In this document: piece after piece, positions 47,914-55,897 of the stretch | Position numbering within the stretch: the first letter of the stretch is position 1 | Layout of the letters: each line of letters starts with the position of its first letter | DNA from: Sphingomonas sp. AP4-R1 | GTDB taxonomy: Bacteria > Pseudomonadota > Alphaproteobacteria > Sphingomonadales > Sphingomonadaceae | Length of the DNA: 64,000 nt | Direction: 5' to 3' | Assembly: GCF_013113735.1 (NCBI RefSeq) | Contig: NZ_CP053346.1 | Span: 3,982,001 to 4,046,000, forward strand | Program-made: the position numbers and the translations under genes | Notes under the pieces: model-generated | The model's database searches: none | The model's input: only the letters and a program-made list of their open reading frames with translations | Told to the model about the DNA's origin: nothing

Positions 47914-49608
47914 TCAGAAACCAGCCGTTCCCAGCAACATTTCCTTGGCCTTCGCGATGCCGAATCGGGCGGCCTGGCCGATATCGAGGCGGGGCATCAG
48001 CGGAATCTCCGCCGGGTCCACCGCGACATGCAGGATAGCGGGTCCGGGCAATCCAAGGAAGGTGCTGACATTCTCGTCCAGCCGCGCCGGATCGCTCACC
48101 GCGATTCCGTCCGCCCCGCAGGCGAGCGCGAAGGCGGCGAAGTCGATCGCCATCAGATGCGATCCCTTGGTCGCGGGCAGTCCCGCCCCCTCCATTTCGA
48201 GGTGGACGAGGCCCCAACCACCATTGTCATAGACCACCACCTTGATCGGCAGCTCATGCTCCACGGCAGTGATGAACTCGCCCATCAGCATCGACATGCC
48301 GCCGTCGCCGACATGCAGGATCACCTGCCGCCGCCGGTCCAGCGCCTGGATGCCGTTGGCGATGCCGAGCCCGGTGCCCACCGCCGCGTTGTTGAACGAT
48401 CCGCAAATGCGCTGGCCGGGCTTTTGCCGCGTCCAGTTCGCCGCCCACAGCGTCACCTCGCCCGTATCGGTGACGATCACGGCATCGTCGTCGGCATGAT
48501 CGGAGAGGCAGCGCGCCAGCCGGGGCGGATGGATCAGCTTCGTGCTGCGATCGGGATCGGCGCGCGCGTCGAGCTTGCCGTTCCAGCCCTGCCGCGCCTT
48601 GCCGACGCCATCGAGGAACGCGCTGTCCGTCCGCTCGGGCAGATGATCCAGCAACGCCCGGATCGAGGGCCGTACCGATCCGGTGATGCCGATCGCCACG
48701 GGGGCCCGCCTGCCGATCACGCCCGTCCGCTCGTCGATCTGGATCACGCGGCCATGTCTGGGCAGGAATTCGCCGTAAGGATAATCGGTGCCGAGCATCA
48801 GCAGCAGATCGGCCTCGTTCACCGCGTCCACGCCCGGCTTGCCGCCGATCAGGCCGACACCACCCATCCACAGCGGCTCGTCGAAGCCGAGGATATCCTT
48901 GCCCCGATAGGTGTGGAGCAACGGCGCCTTCAGCCGCTCCGCCAGCAGGCGCAATTCGTCCCCCGCCCCGCGACAGCCATTGCCGCAGAAGATCGCGACC
49001 GTCTTCGCCTCCGCGATCATCCCGGCGGCGGCCGCGATCTCGCCCGGATCCGGCACGATCTCCGGCCGGGGCCGCAACGTGGCGAGGCTCGTCACCGGCC
49101 CCGGCACCTTGGCCGAGAAGATGTCGGGCGGGATCGAGAGATGCGACACGCCCGGCGCCGCATAGGCCATCGCGATCGCCTGATGGATCAGGGCCGGCGC
49201 CTGCTCCGCCGCCGCCAGCAGCTCCGAATAGACCGAGACGTCGCGAAACAGGCTGACGGGATCGTCCTCCTGCAGATAATCGGTGCCGCGCAGCGCGCTC
49301 GGCACGCCGCCCGAAATGGCGAGCACGGGCGCATGATCCTTGCGCGCCTCATACAGGCCCGCGACCAGATGATTGCCGCCCGGCCCCGTCGTGCCGCAGC
49401 AGACGCCGAGCCGGCCCGTCAGCTTCGCCTGCCCCGCCGCCGCCAGCGCCGCGCCTTCCTCGTGGCGCACGCCGATCCATTCCAGCCGTCCGTCGGCGCG
49501 GATCGCCTCGGTGAAGGGATTGAGCGCATCGCCCACGATTCCAAACACCTGATCCACGCCGATTCGAGCAAGCGTGTCGACGAGGAGGCGTGCGACGGTT
49601 TCAACCAT
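47914..49608 (-). CDS. thiamine diphosphate-dependent enzyme, pyruvate oxidase/acetolactate synthase family
   Basis: The 564-residue protein has the three ThDP-enzyme domains. The N-terminal Pyr domain (VDQVFGIVGDALNPFTEAI, catalytic Glu in GVRHEEGAALAAAGQAKL) comes first. The central domain has GKDILGFDEPLWMGGVG. The C-terminal PP domain has the ThDP motif HVGDGGMSMLMGEF through VVVYDNGGWGL. It resembles PoxB-type pyruvate dehydrogenases more than IlvB; a PoxB membrane-binding tail is not evident at the C-terminus. It probably decarboxylates pyruvate or a related 2-oxoacid. Starts at 49623 or 49635 are possible. It lies between pgi and the phasin gene. Confidence 0.87.
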   Translation of the reverse strand: MVETVARLLVDTLARIGVDQVFGIVGDALNPFTEAIRADGRLEWIGVRHEEGAALAAAGQAKLTGRLGVCCGTTGPGGNHLVAGLYEARKDHAPVLAISGGVPSALRGTDYLQEDDPVSLFRDVSVYSELLAAAEQAPALIHQAIAMAYAAPGVSHLSIPPDIFSAKVPGPVTSLATLRPRPEIVPDPGEIAAAAGMIAEAKTVAIFCGNGCRGAGDELRLLAERLKAPLLHTYRGKDILGFDEPLWMGGVGLIGGKPGVDAVNEADLLLMLGTDYPYGEFLPRHGRVIQIDERTGVIGRRAPVAIGITGSVRPSIRALLDHLPERTDSAFLDGVGKARQGWNGKLDARADPDRSTKLIHPPRLARCLSDHADDDAVIVTDTGEVTLWAANWTRQKPGQRICGSFNNAAVGTGLGIANGIQALDRRRQVILHVGDGGMSMLMGEFITAVEHELPIKVVVYDNGGWGLVHLEMEGAGLPATKGSHLMAIDFAAFALACGADGIAVSDPARLDENVSTFLGLPGPAILHVAVDPAEIPLMPRLDIGQAARFGIAKAKEMLLGTAGF

Positions 49609-49636
49609 CGCACCGCAACGCATGACGCGCCGCAAT

Positions 49637-49661
49637 GATCCGGCAAAAGTTTCGCCGGATC
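49637..49661 (-). terminator. short perfect stem-loop between pgi and the ThDP-enzyme gene
   Basis: GATCCGGC-AAAAGTTTC-GCCGGATC is a perfect inverted repeat 25 bases after the pgi stop on the minus strand. There is no clear U-tract, so it could be a weak terminator or an operator for the next gene. Confidence 0.45.
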
Positions 49662-49685
49662 AACGCTTCATCTTATTCGCGCTTT

Positions 49686-51185
49686 TCAGCCGAAAGCGCG
49701 CGCGATCAGATCCTGGGTGGAGGCATCGAAATTGCCCGTTCCCTCGGTCGAGATCGCCTTGGCCATCTGCTTGCCCAGCTCCACGCCGAACTGGTCGAAC
49801 GGATTGATGCCCGTCAGCACGGCGTTGCAGAAGGTGCGATGCTCGTAGAAAGCGATCAGCGCGCCCAAAGTGCGCGGATCCACCTGCTCCACCAGCAGGG
49901 TCGTGGAGGGACGATCGCCTGGATAGGCGCGCGCCGGATCCTCATTGCCCTTGCCCGCCATCAGCGCCGCGCCTTGCGCGAAGCAGCTCGCCAGCAGCGC
50001 GTGATGATGGCCGTCGTCCAGCCCATGGCCCGGCTCGATCGAGGCGATGAACTCCACCGGCAGCACATGCGTGCCCTGATGCAGCAGCTGGAACACGGCA
50101 TGCTGCGCGTCCGTGCCGACGCCGCCCCAGGTGATCGGCGAGGACGGGATATCCAGCGCCTCACCTGCGATCGTCACGCGCTTGCCGTTCGATTCCATCT
50201 CGAGCTGCTGGAGATAGGAGGGCAGCAGCCGCAGCCGCTCGTCATAGGCGAAGACGGCGCGCGTCTCGCTGCCGCGTACCACCGCATAATAGCGATCGGC
50301 AAAGGCGGCGATCAGCGGGATATTCTGCTCGGGCGCGGTCAGCATGAAGTGGCGGTCCATCTCGGCCGCGCCTTCCAGCAATTCCTCATAGGCATCCCAG
50401 CCGATGCCGATCGCGGCGCCGAAGCCGATCGAGGACCAGAGCGAATAGCGCCCGCCGACGCTCTCCGCGAAGGGCAGGATGCGCGTCTCGTCGACGCCCC
50501 ACTCCATCGCCTTGTCGGGCGCCGCCGTCAGCGCGATCACGCGGCCATAAGGATCCTCGACGCCATTCTCCTGCATCCAGGCGACGACGCTCTCGGCGTT
50601 CATCATCGTCTCGGTGGTGGTGAAGGTCTTCGAGGCGACCGCGAGCAGGGTCGCGGTCGGATCGAACTTCTTGAACACCTCGTCCAGCGCCGCGCCGTCC
50701 ACGTTGGAGACGACCGCCACGTCATAGCGATCGGCATCGCGACCCAGCGCGTCCACCAGCAGGTTCGGCCCCAGCGCGGAGCCGCCGATGCCCACCTGCA
50801 GCACATGCCGGATCGGCCCGAGCGCGCTGCCTTCGATCGCATCGATCAGCGCGCGCATCCGCGCCTGATAGCCCTTGGCCCGCTCCACCGACTCGGGCTT
50901 GCCCACGCCGCGCTCGGCCGGATGCTCGGCCGGACGGCCCTCGGTCGGATTGACGATGTCGCCCGCGAACAGCGCCTTGCGGTGCCCGTCGAAATCGCAC
51001 GCGCCCGCCAGCGCCAAGAACGCCGCAATCATCGGGCGATCGAGATGCGTCTTGGAGAGATCGAAATGGATGCCGGCCGCGTCGAAGGTCAGATACCCCA
51101 GCCGATCCGGCTCGGCCTCGAACAAAGCGGTCAGCTTATGCTTCGGCAGATCGAAGATCGGAGCATAGGCGGATTTCGTAACCAT
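49686..51185 (-). CDS. pgi: glucose-6-phosphate isomerase
   Basis: Pgi interconverts glucose 6-phosphate and fructose 6-phosphate. In 499 residues it has VGIGGSALGPNLLVDAL (sugar-phosphate binding), SKTFTTTETM, GGRYSLWSSIG (catalytic Arg), LMAGKGNEDP and the C-terminal INPFDQFGVELGKQMA with the catalytic Lys. Residue order and length are normal for the bacterial enzyme. The start at 51185 is preceded by TGGAGG; an ATG at 51221 adds 12 residues without a ribosome-binding site. Confidence 0.96.
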   Translation of the reverse strand: MVTKSAYAPIFDLPKHKLTALFEAEPDRLGYLTFDAAGIHFDLSKTHLDRPMIAAFLALAGACDFDGHRKALFAGDIVNPTEGRPAEHPAERGVGKPESVERAKGYQARMRALIDAIEGSALGPIRHVLQVGIGGSALGPNLLVDALGRDADRYDVAVVSNVDGAALDEVFKKFDPTATLLAVASKTFTTTETMMNAESVVAWMQENGVEDPYGRVIALTAAPDKAMEWGVDETRILPFAESVGGRYSLWSSIGFGAAIGIGWDAYEELLEGAAEMDRHFMLTAPEQNIPLIAAFADRYYAVVRGSETRAVFAYDERLRLLPSYLQQLEMESNGKRVTIAGEALDIPSSPITWGGVGTDAQHAVFQLLHQGTHVLPVEFIASIEPGHGLDDGHHHALLASCFAQGAALMAGKGNEDPARAYPGDRPSTTLLVEQVDPRTLGALIAFYEHRTFCNAVLTGINPFDQFGVELGKQMAKAISTEGTGNFDASTQDLIARAFG

Positions 51186-51398
51186 CAATCGTCCTCCAAG
51201 GGATACCGGCCCCAAACGCAACCTACGCCCGGATCGTTTCAGGCTGAATCAGCCGAAAAGCGGAATCAAGTCCAGATCGTGACGGATCCGGTCCCATCGG
51301 ATGTGGTCGCCCGCCACGCCTACCACGTCCGACATCGGGTGAACCGCTCCAATTCCGCGCTTGACCGAGCGTGGCGCAGCCAGCAATGCCCGCGCCCC

Positions 51399-52178
51399 AT
51401 GTCACGCCGTCTGGCCGTGGAGCTTGCGACGCTCGCCGCCGCCGCCTTCGCCGCGTTCCTCATCCGCTCGTTCGTCGCAGCCCCCTATTCGATTCCGTCG
51501 GAATCGATGCTGCCGACCTTGCTGGTGAACGACACGCTGCTCGTCGAGAAATGGCGCACCGGCTCCGTGCGGCAGTGGTTCGCCGCGGCGACAGGCAACG
51601 CGCCGCCTTTGCCCCGGCGTGGCGATATCGTCGTGTTCCGCGCGCCGCCCTCCGGCCATCAGACCTATGTGAAGCGGCTGATCGGCCTGCCCGGCGATCG
51701 CGTCGGGCTGAAGGGCGGCATCGTGATCCTGAACGGCCAGCCGATCCGGCGCTGGCCGATCGACGATTTCGTCGAGCCGGTCACGCCCAACAGCCCCTGC
51801 CGCACCGGCCCCGGCCTGCGCATCCGGCAAGAGACGGACCCGCAGGGCAAGACGGCCTGCATCTATCCCCGCTTCGCCGAGATGCTGCCCGAGGGTCGCA
51901 CCTTTGCGGTGCTGGACATTGGCGAGGATGATGCGGACGACATGGCCGAGCAGGTCGTCCCCGCCGGTCACATCTTCGTGCTGGGCGACAATCGCGATCG
52001 CTCGGCCGACAGCCGCTTCCCCGCGAAGGAAGGCGGCGCGGTCGGCATGGTGCCGGTGGATCAGCTGATCGGCCGTGCCAGCACCGTGATCTTCTCCGCC
52101 GACGGCAGCTGGCGCTGGCTCCGCCCCTCCACCTGGAGCGGTGCCCTGAGGCGGGATCGCATCGCGCGAGGGCTTTAG
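51399..52178 (+). CDS. lepB: signal peptidase I
   Basis: This inner-membrane serine peptidase removes signal peptides from exported proteins. The 259-residue product has one N-terminal membrane helix (about 8-28). The catalytic Ser is in IPSESMLPTLLVND and the catalytic Lys in TYVKRLIGLPGDRV. The C-terminal GDNRDRSADSRF (box E) is present. About 60 residues between the Lys box and box E form a Cys-containing insertion (NSPCRTG, KTACIYP), as in other Gram-negative SPases. It lies outside the usual rnc-era cluster and could be a paralog. Its last four bases overlap the convergent flavoprotein gene. Confidence 0.9.
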   Translation: MSRRLAVELATLAAAAFAAFLIRSFVAAPYSIPSESMLPTLLVNDTLLVEKWRTGSVRQWFAAATGNAPPLPRRGDIVVFRAPPSGHQTYVKRLIGLPGDRVGLKGGIVILNGQPIRRWPIDDFVEPVTPNSPCRTGPGLRIRQETDPQGKTACIYPRFAEMLPEGRTFAVLDIGEDDADDMAEQVVPAGHIFVLGDNRDRSADSRFPAKEGGAVGMVPVDQLIGRASTVIFSADGSWRWLRPSTWSGALRRDRIARGL

Positions 52179-53551
52179 GCCGGCTTCACATCGTCGGCGA
52201 GCGTCGGCAGCAGTTCCGCCACCGTGGGATGGATCGGCACCGCCCAGCGCAACGTATCGACCGTGCCGCCCGCATTCATCAGGGTGAGCACCGCGTGGAT
52301 CGCCTCATCGCCGCCCGTGCCGAGGATCGCGGCGCCGAGGATTTTCTTCGTCTCGGCATCGGCGACCATCGACATGAAACCCGCCGTCTCGTCCTTCTCC
52401 ACGGCACGGCCGACGCGCTTCATCGATCGCTTGGCATGGAGCAATGGCCGCCCCGTCGCCTGGGCCTGAGCCAGCGTCATGCCCACACGCCCCAGCGGCG
52501 GATCGACATAGAGCGCATAGCCCAGCAGCCGATCCGAGACCTTGCGCGTCTCGCCGTCTAGCAGATTGGCCGCGACGATCTCGTAATCGTTCCACGCCGT
52601 ATGGGTAAAGGCGCCCTTGCCGTTACAGTCGCCCATCGCCCACACGCCCTCGGCCGTGGCGGCGAGGCCGTCATCCACCACGATATAGCCGCGCTTGTCG
52701 GTCGCGATCCCGGCCGCATCCAGGCCGAGATCGTCCGTATTGGGCCGCCGCCCCGTCGCCAGCAGCACATGGCTGCCCTCGATCTCCGGTGCGCCCTCAT
52801 GGCAATCGACGCCCACGATCACGCCGCCGCCCGCCCCCGGCTTCAGCGTGATGCAGGTGGCCGAGGTGCGGATCGCGATCCGCTCGCCTTCCAGGATGCG
52901 GCGTATCTCCTCCGAGACATCCTCGTCCTCGCGCGCGATCAGGCGCGGGCCCATCTCGACAATCGACACCTGCGATCCGAAGCGGCGGAACATCTGCGCG
53001 AATTCCAGCCCGATATAGGATCCGCCGACCACTACGAGATGCTCGGGCACCTCGGTCATCGCGATCATGTCGCTGTTGGTGAGATAGGGTACGTCGCCCA
53101 CGCCCTTCAGATCGGGAATGGCCGGGCGGCCGCCCACATTCAGGAAGATACGCGGCGCGGTGATCGTCTCGTCGCCCACCGCGATCGTGCGCGGCCCGGT
53201 GAAGCGCGCATGGCCACGGATCAGGGTCAGCGTCTTCATGCCCGCCAGCCAATCCTCATTGCCCTTGCGGCTGTCGAGGATCACCTTTTCGGCGCGGGCG
53301 TGGACGCGCGCCAGATCGATCGAGATCGCCCCCGTCCCCACGCCGTAATCGGCGCCACGCCGGGCGAGATGCGCGGCATAGGCGCTCGCCACCATCGTCT
53401 TGGTCGGCTTGCAGCCGGTATTGACGCAGGTGCCGCCGACATGATGGCGCTCGACCAGCGCCACCGTCATGCCCGCCCCCGTCAGCCGGGCCGCGAGCGC
53501 CGGCCCCGCCTGACCCGCGCCGACGATGATCGCGTCGAACGAACGGCTCAT
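52175..53551 (-). CDS. FAD-dependent pyridine nucleotide-disulfide oxidoreductase (mercuric reductase-like)
   Basis: The 458-residue flavoprotein has the FAD motif IIVGAGQAGPALAARL, the redox-active pair in GGTCVNTGCKPTKTM (Cys-x4-Cys), the NAD(P)H motif VVVGGSYIGLEFAQ, the second FAD motif GVWAMGDCNG and the C-terminal dimer-face base IHPTVAELLPTL. It resembles mercuric reductase/dihydrolipoamide dehydrogenase. The metal-binding N-terminal domain and C-terminal Cys-Cys of MerA are absent, so mercury reduction is doubtful. It is coupled by an ATGA overlap to the upstream DUF4126-like gene. Confidence 0.9.
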   Translation of the reverse strand: MSRSFDAIIVGAGQAGPALAARLTGAGMTVALVERHHVGGTCVNTGCKPTKTMVASAYAAHLARRGADYGVGTGAISIDLARVHARAEKVILDSRKGNEDWLAGMKTLTLIRGHARFTGPRTIAVGDETITAPRIFLNVGGRPAIPDLKGVGDVPYLTNSDMIAMTEVPEHLVVVGGSYIGLEFAQMFRRFGSQVSIVEMGPRLIAREDEDVSEEIRRILEGERIAIRTSATCITLKPGAGGGVIVGVDCHEGAPEIEGSHVLLATGRRPNTDDLGLDAAGIATDKRGYIVVDDGLAATAEGVWAMGDCNGKGAFTHTAWNDYEIVAANLLDGETRKVSDRLLGYALYVDPPLGRVGMTLAQAQATGRPLLHAKRSMKRVGRAVEKDETAGFMSMVADAETKKILGAAILGTGGDEAIHAVLTLMNAGGTVDTLRWAVPIHPTVAELLPTLADDVKPA

Positions 53552-54006
53552 ACGGCGGTGACGATCAGATAGGCGCCGGCGATCGCCACCACATCCTCGA
53601 TCAAGGCCGCCGGGCGATCGCTGCCGAAGGTCCGTGCCATCGATCCGCGCACCGCCGCCCCGCCGAGCGTGCCGATCACGGCGCCGAGGATACCTGCGGC
53701 GGCCGCCGCCGCCAGCGCCCCGTGCGCCGCGCCGATCGTCCCGCCGGCGAGCGCGCCCATCACGATGCGCGCACCGAACTGGGGCGGCACCTTGCGGCTG
53801 GGGGTGGAGGGCAATTGATCCGTCACCAGTTCGCCCGCCGCCGCCACGGCGAAGATCCACGGCGTGAAGCGATAGCCCATGAAGGCGAGCCATGAGTCGC
53901 CGATCGGCCAGGCGTGAAAGCGCGTAGCCAGCGCAACGGCGGCGGGCGCCATCATGGCGCGCAGCCCGGCGATGATCCCGATCAGCAATGCAAGAGTGAG
54001 CGTCAT
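53548..54006 (-). CDS. DUF4126-like membrane protein
   Basis: The 152-residue inner-membrane protein has about four hydrophobic segments. The sequence LTLALLIGIIAGLRAMMAPAAVALA at the N-terminus and ELVTDQLPSTPSRKVPPQFGARIVMGALAGGTIG are the hallmarks of the family, and a glycine-rich C-terminal half follows. Function is unknown in the family. The stop overlaps the flavoprotein's ATG by four bases, so the two proteins are probably made together; a membrane redox pair is one possibility. Confidence 0.8.
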   Translation of the reverse strand: MTLTLALLIGIIAGLRAMMAPAAVALATRFHAWPIGDSWLAFMGYRFTPWIFAVAAAGELVTDQLPSTPSRKVPPQFGARIVMGALAGGTIGAAHGALAAAAAAGILGAVIGTLGGAAVRGSMARTFGSDRPAALIEDVVAIAGAYLIVTAV

Positions 54007-54069
54007 GAGAGCCTCCCTGCGCCCTCCCCGTGGGCGTTTCCGCAGGCTAGGCGTGTTTCGCGTTGGTGA

Positions 54070-54276
54070 CTACCGGTCCGCGATGCTGACGCCGTCGACC
54101 AGCACATGCCCTTCGGACAGCATCGTGCCGATCACGCGCACGCGCTTCTCCACTTCGTCGACGGGCACGCGCGGCAGTTCGAGCAGAAAGCGGCCGCCCC
54201 GATCGCGGCGCAGGCAGAAACCGCCGCCCTCCCGCACGAGAATGCCCGTTTCATCGATCGGCGTCCCGGTCACCAT
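54070..54276 (-). CDS. small DUF5818-like protein
   Basis: The 68-residue product has a compact beta-rich pattern: ETGILVREGGGFCLRRDRGG, FLLELPRVPVDEVEKRVRVI, GTMLSEGHVLVDGVSI. It resembles the short DUF5818 proteins of sphingomonads, from memory. The start at 54276 (MVTGTPIDETG) is preferred over one 37 codons upstream. It is divergent from a small membrane protein gene. Function unknown. Confidence 0.65.
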   Translation of the reverse strand: MVTGTPIDETGILVREGGGFCLRRDRGGRFLLELPRVPVDEVEKRVRVIGTMLSEGHVLVDGVSIADR

Positions 54277-54327
54277 GGCCCTTCCTATCGTGTCGCGGGC
54301 GATCCGTCGCGCGCCCGAATAAGGAAA

Positions 54328-54352
54328 GGAACGGATGCCGTCGGCGCTGGTT
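54328..54352 (+). promoter_or_regulatory. EcfG-type general-stress promoter candidate
   Basis: GGAAC (54328-54332) and GTT (54350-54352) are 17 bases apart, matching the GGAAC-N16/17-cGTT pattern of alphaproteobacterial EcfG sigma factors, except that G precedes GTT. It lies 24 bases upstream of the small protein start at 54377. Confidence 0.6.
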
Positions 54353-54376
54353 CGATCCAGGCAAGGAGACGATACG

Positions 54377-54562
54377 ATGGCAAGCAACGCAAATCAGAAA
54401 CCGGGTCTGACGACGTTCGGCTGGCTGGCGCTCGGCGCCGCAGCCACGGCTGTACTGGCCAATCCGGCGCGGCGCGAAAAGCTCAAGGGCGGCGCCATCG
54501 ATCTGTTCGGGAAATTGCGCGCGGCCGCATCGACGAAGACGAGCCCAGAAACGCCCGCCTGA
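54377..54562 (+). CDS. 61-residue membrane-associated small protein
   Basis: The product has one hydrophobic segment (FGWLALGAAATAVLANPARR) followed by a basic helical tail (KLKGGAIDLFGKLRAA). AAGGAGACG precedes the ATG at the normal distance, so translation is likely. An EcfG-like promoter lies just upstream. No family recognised; probably a stress-induced inner-membrane peptide by position. Confidence 0.68.
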   Translation: MASNANQKPGLTTFGWLALGAAATAVLANPARREKLKGGAIDLFGKLRAAASTKTSPETPA

Positions 54563-54624
54563 GGCAAGCCTCTCTTCGAATGAGAACGAGGGAGGGGTGG
54601 AGCCGAGGCTCCACCCCTTCATCA

Positions 54625-54903
54625 TCAGGCCGTGGCGGTGGTCGTCCGGCGGCGCGAGGCGCTCGCGGTCTTGCGCGGGGCGCGGCGGGGCGTGCTGGCC
54701 TTCTTCTTCGGCTGCGGGCGCTCCCAGAGCGTGGCGGCGGCCGCCGCGGCGGCGACACCGAGCGCAGCCGCACCCGCCATCCAGGCGCTGGTCGGCACCG
54801 CGCGCGCCTGCGACACGATCCGATCGATCGCGCTGCGGTCACCCGTGCTCACCGGAAGCGCCGATTGGGCATGCGGCATGGCGGAGTTGGGGATGCTGGA
54901 CAT
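54625..54903 (-). CDS. 92-residue protein with Ala-rich membrane segment and basic tail
   Basis: The N-terminal 38 residues are polar (SSIPNSAMPHAQSALPVSTG and onwards). A hydrophobic Ala-rich segment follows (AWMAGAAALGVAAAAAAATL, about 41-60). The C-terminus is very basic (RPQPKKKASTPRRAPRKTAS and onwards), so the tail may contact nucleic acid or acidic surfaces. CAGGAG precedes the ATG at 54903, and an EcfG-like motif lies further upstream. It is convergent with the 61-residue gene. Function unknown. Confidence 0.65.
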   Translation of the reverse strand: MSSIPNSAMPHAQSALPVSTGDRSAIDRIVSQARAVPTSAWMAGAAALGVAAAAAAATLWERPQPKKKASTPRRAPRKTASASRRRTTTATA

Positions 54904-54936
54904 AAGGCAAGCTCCTGACACTGTTGGAGCAAGATC

Positions 54937-54962
54937 AACCGGCAAGGCCCCGGACGGGTTCC
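54937..54962 (-). promoter_or_regulatory. EcfG-type general-stress promoter candidate
   Basis: On the minus strand GGAAC (54962-54958) is followed by GTT (54939-54937) after 18 bases. This fits GGAAC-N17-xGTT and lies 33 bases upstream of the 92-residue protein start. Confidence 0.6.
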
Positions 54963-55005
54963 TCCCGCCTGCCGCGCGGGCGGGACGCGACACCGTATAT
55001 GCCCT

Positions 55006-55140
55006 CCCGTTCGGACGAGCTTGGCGGAGCCTGTCCTGAGCGCGTGCCTCGGCAAGCAGTCGAAAGGGATGCCGTTCGTCCTTGAGCCCAGCCTGTTCAG
55101 AAAGGAACGGTGCTTCGACAGGCTCAGCACGAGCGGCTCG
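55006..55140. repeat. palindromic repeat of the CTTCGACAGGCTCAGCACGA family
   Basis: CCCGTTCGGACGAGCTTGGC (then GGAGCCTGTCCTGAGCGCGTG) faces GGTGCTTCGACAGGCTCAGC (then ACGAGCGG). An inner CCTCGGCAAGCAGTCGAAAG segment matches the layout of the elements at 19.3 and 23.3 kb. It lies between the 92-residue gene and the YdcH-like gene. Confidence 0.8.
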
Positions 55141-55163
55141 GGGCAAGCCCCGTGGTCACCCGG

Positions 55164-55367
55164 TCAGGCGATGATGTCCGGGATCAGCAGATCTTCCAGC
55201 GCCGCCACCTCGTCCTTCAGCTTCAGCTTGCGCTTCTTGAGGCGGGCGATCTGCATCTGATCGTTGGAGGAGGAGAACGCCAAAGCGTCGATCGCGGCAT
55301 CCAGATCGCGATGTTCCTGCCGCAATTCGCCGATACGCCGAATGATCTCGGCCTCGTCCATGGTCAT
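55164..55367 (-). CDS. YdcH/DUF465-family small protein
   Basis: The 67-residue protein is a predicted helical hairpin: IIRRIGELRQEHRDLDAAID, ALAFSSSNDQMQIARLKKRK, LKLKDEVAALEDLLIPDI. The L-x-x-E-H-x-x-L-D and R-L-K-K-x-K-L-x-L-K-D signatures mark the YdcH family, cytosolic coiled-coil proteins of unknown role. The start could also be at 55361. A second, shorter member is encoded in the opposite direction 280 bases away. Confidence 0.88.
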   Translation of the reverse strand: MTMDEAEIIRRIGELRQEHRDLDAAIDALAFSSSNDQMQIARLKKRKLKLKDEVAALEDLLIPDIIA

Positions 55368-55649
55368 GCATTCCCCCGAAGCCGGAAAGCGATGTCAGAG
55401 CGATTTCCAAGCGGCTGGAATCAGCGGGTGACTCCGAAATCGCGGCAAAACAAAAAGCTCGAGCGGCCGATCCGATATAATCGGATCGAGAGCCGCTCTA
55501 GGGCCTTGCGCGGCGGGGCTCAAGGCGATCGATGCACGGCCCGTCGAAGCCCCCGAAGGAAGCGCCGTGCGGTTAACGAAATGGCAGAGAGACAGGGGGG
55601 TTCGATCGTGTTTTACTTCACGTCCCCCAAGCGAAGGAGGAGTGAGTCG

Positions 55650-55808
55650 ATGGCCGATTCCCATTCCCAGTCTTTGATCGCCAAGCATGCGATGCTCGAC
55701 GCGAGGATAACCTCGGAGACGCGCCGGCCTATGCCGGATGAGATCGTCCTTCACGCACTCAAGAAACAAAAGCTCCGGATCAAGGAAGCCATTGCCAGGC
55801 TCACCTAG
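55650..55808 (+). CDS. short YdcH/DUF465-like protein
   Basis: The 52-residue product (SQSLIAKHAMLDARITSETR, PMPDEIVLHALKKQKLRIKE, AIARLT) shows the YdcH pattern K-H-x-x-L-D at the start and L-K-K-x-K-L-x-x-K at the end. GAAGGAGG eight bases upstream supports the ATG at 55650. The reading frame is open far upstream, but an ATG at about 55580 has no such ribosome-binding site. Confidence 0.82.
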   Translation: MADSHSQSLIAKHAMLDARITSETRRPMPDEIVLHALKKQKLRIKEAIARLT

Positions 55809-55897
55809 ACGGCAAAGATGACAATCTGATGTCGCCGGGGCCCGGACGCTTCCAGAGTGTTCGGGCCCTTTCGATTCGGGCCCAGGTCCACACCCAA

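Noticed and set aside
52175-53551. Mercury-resistance determinant
   Set aside because: The flavoprotein lacks the N-terminal metal-binding domain and C-terminal Cys-Cys of MerA, and no merR, merT or merP genes are nearby.
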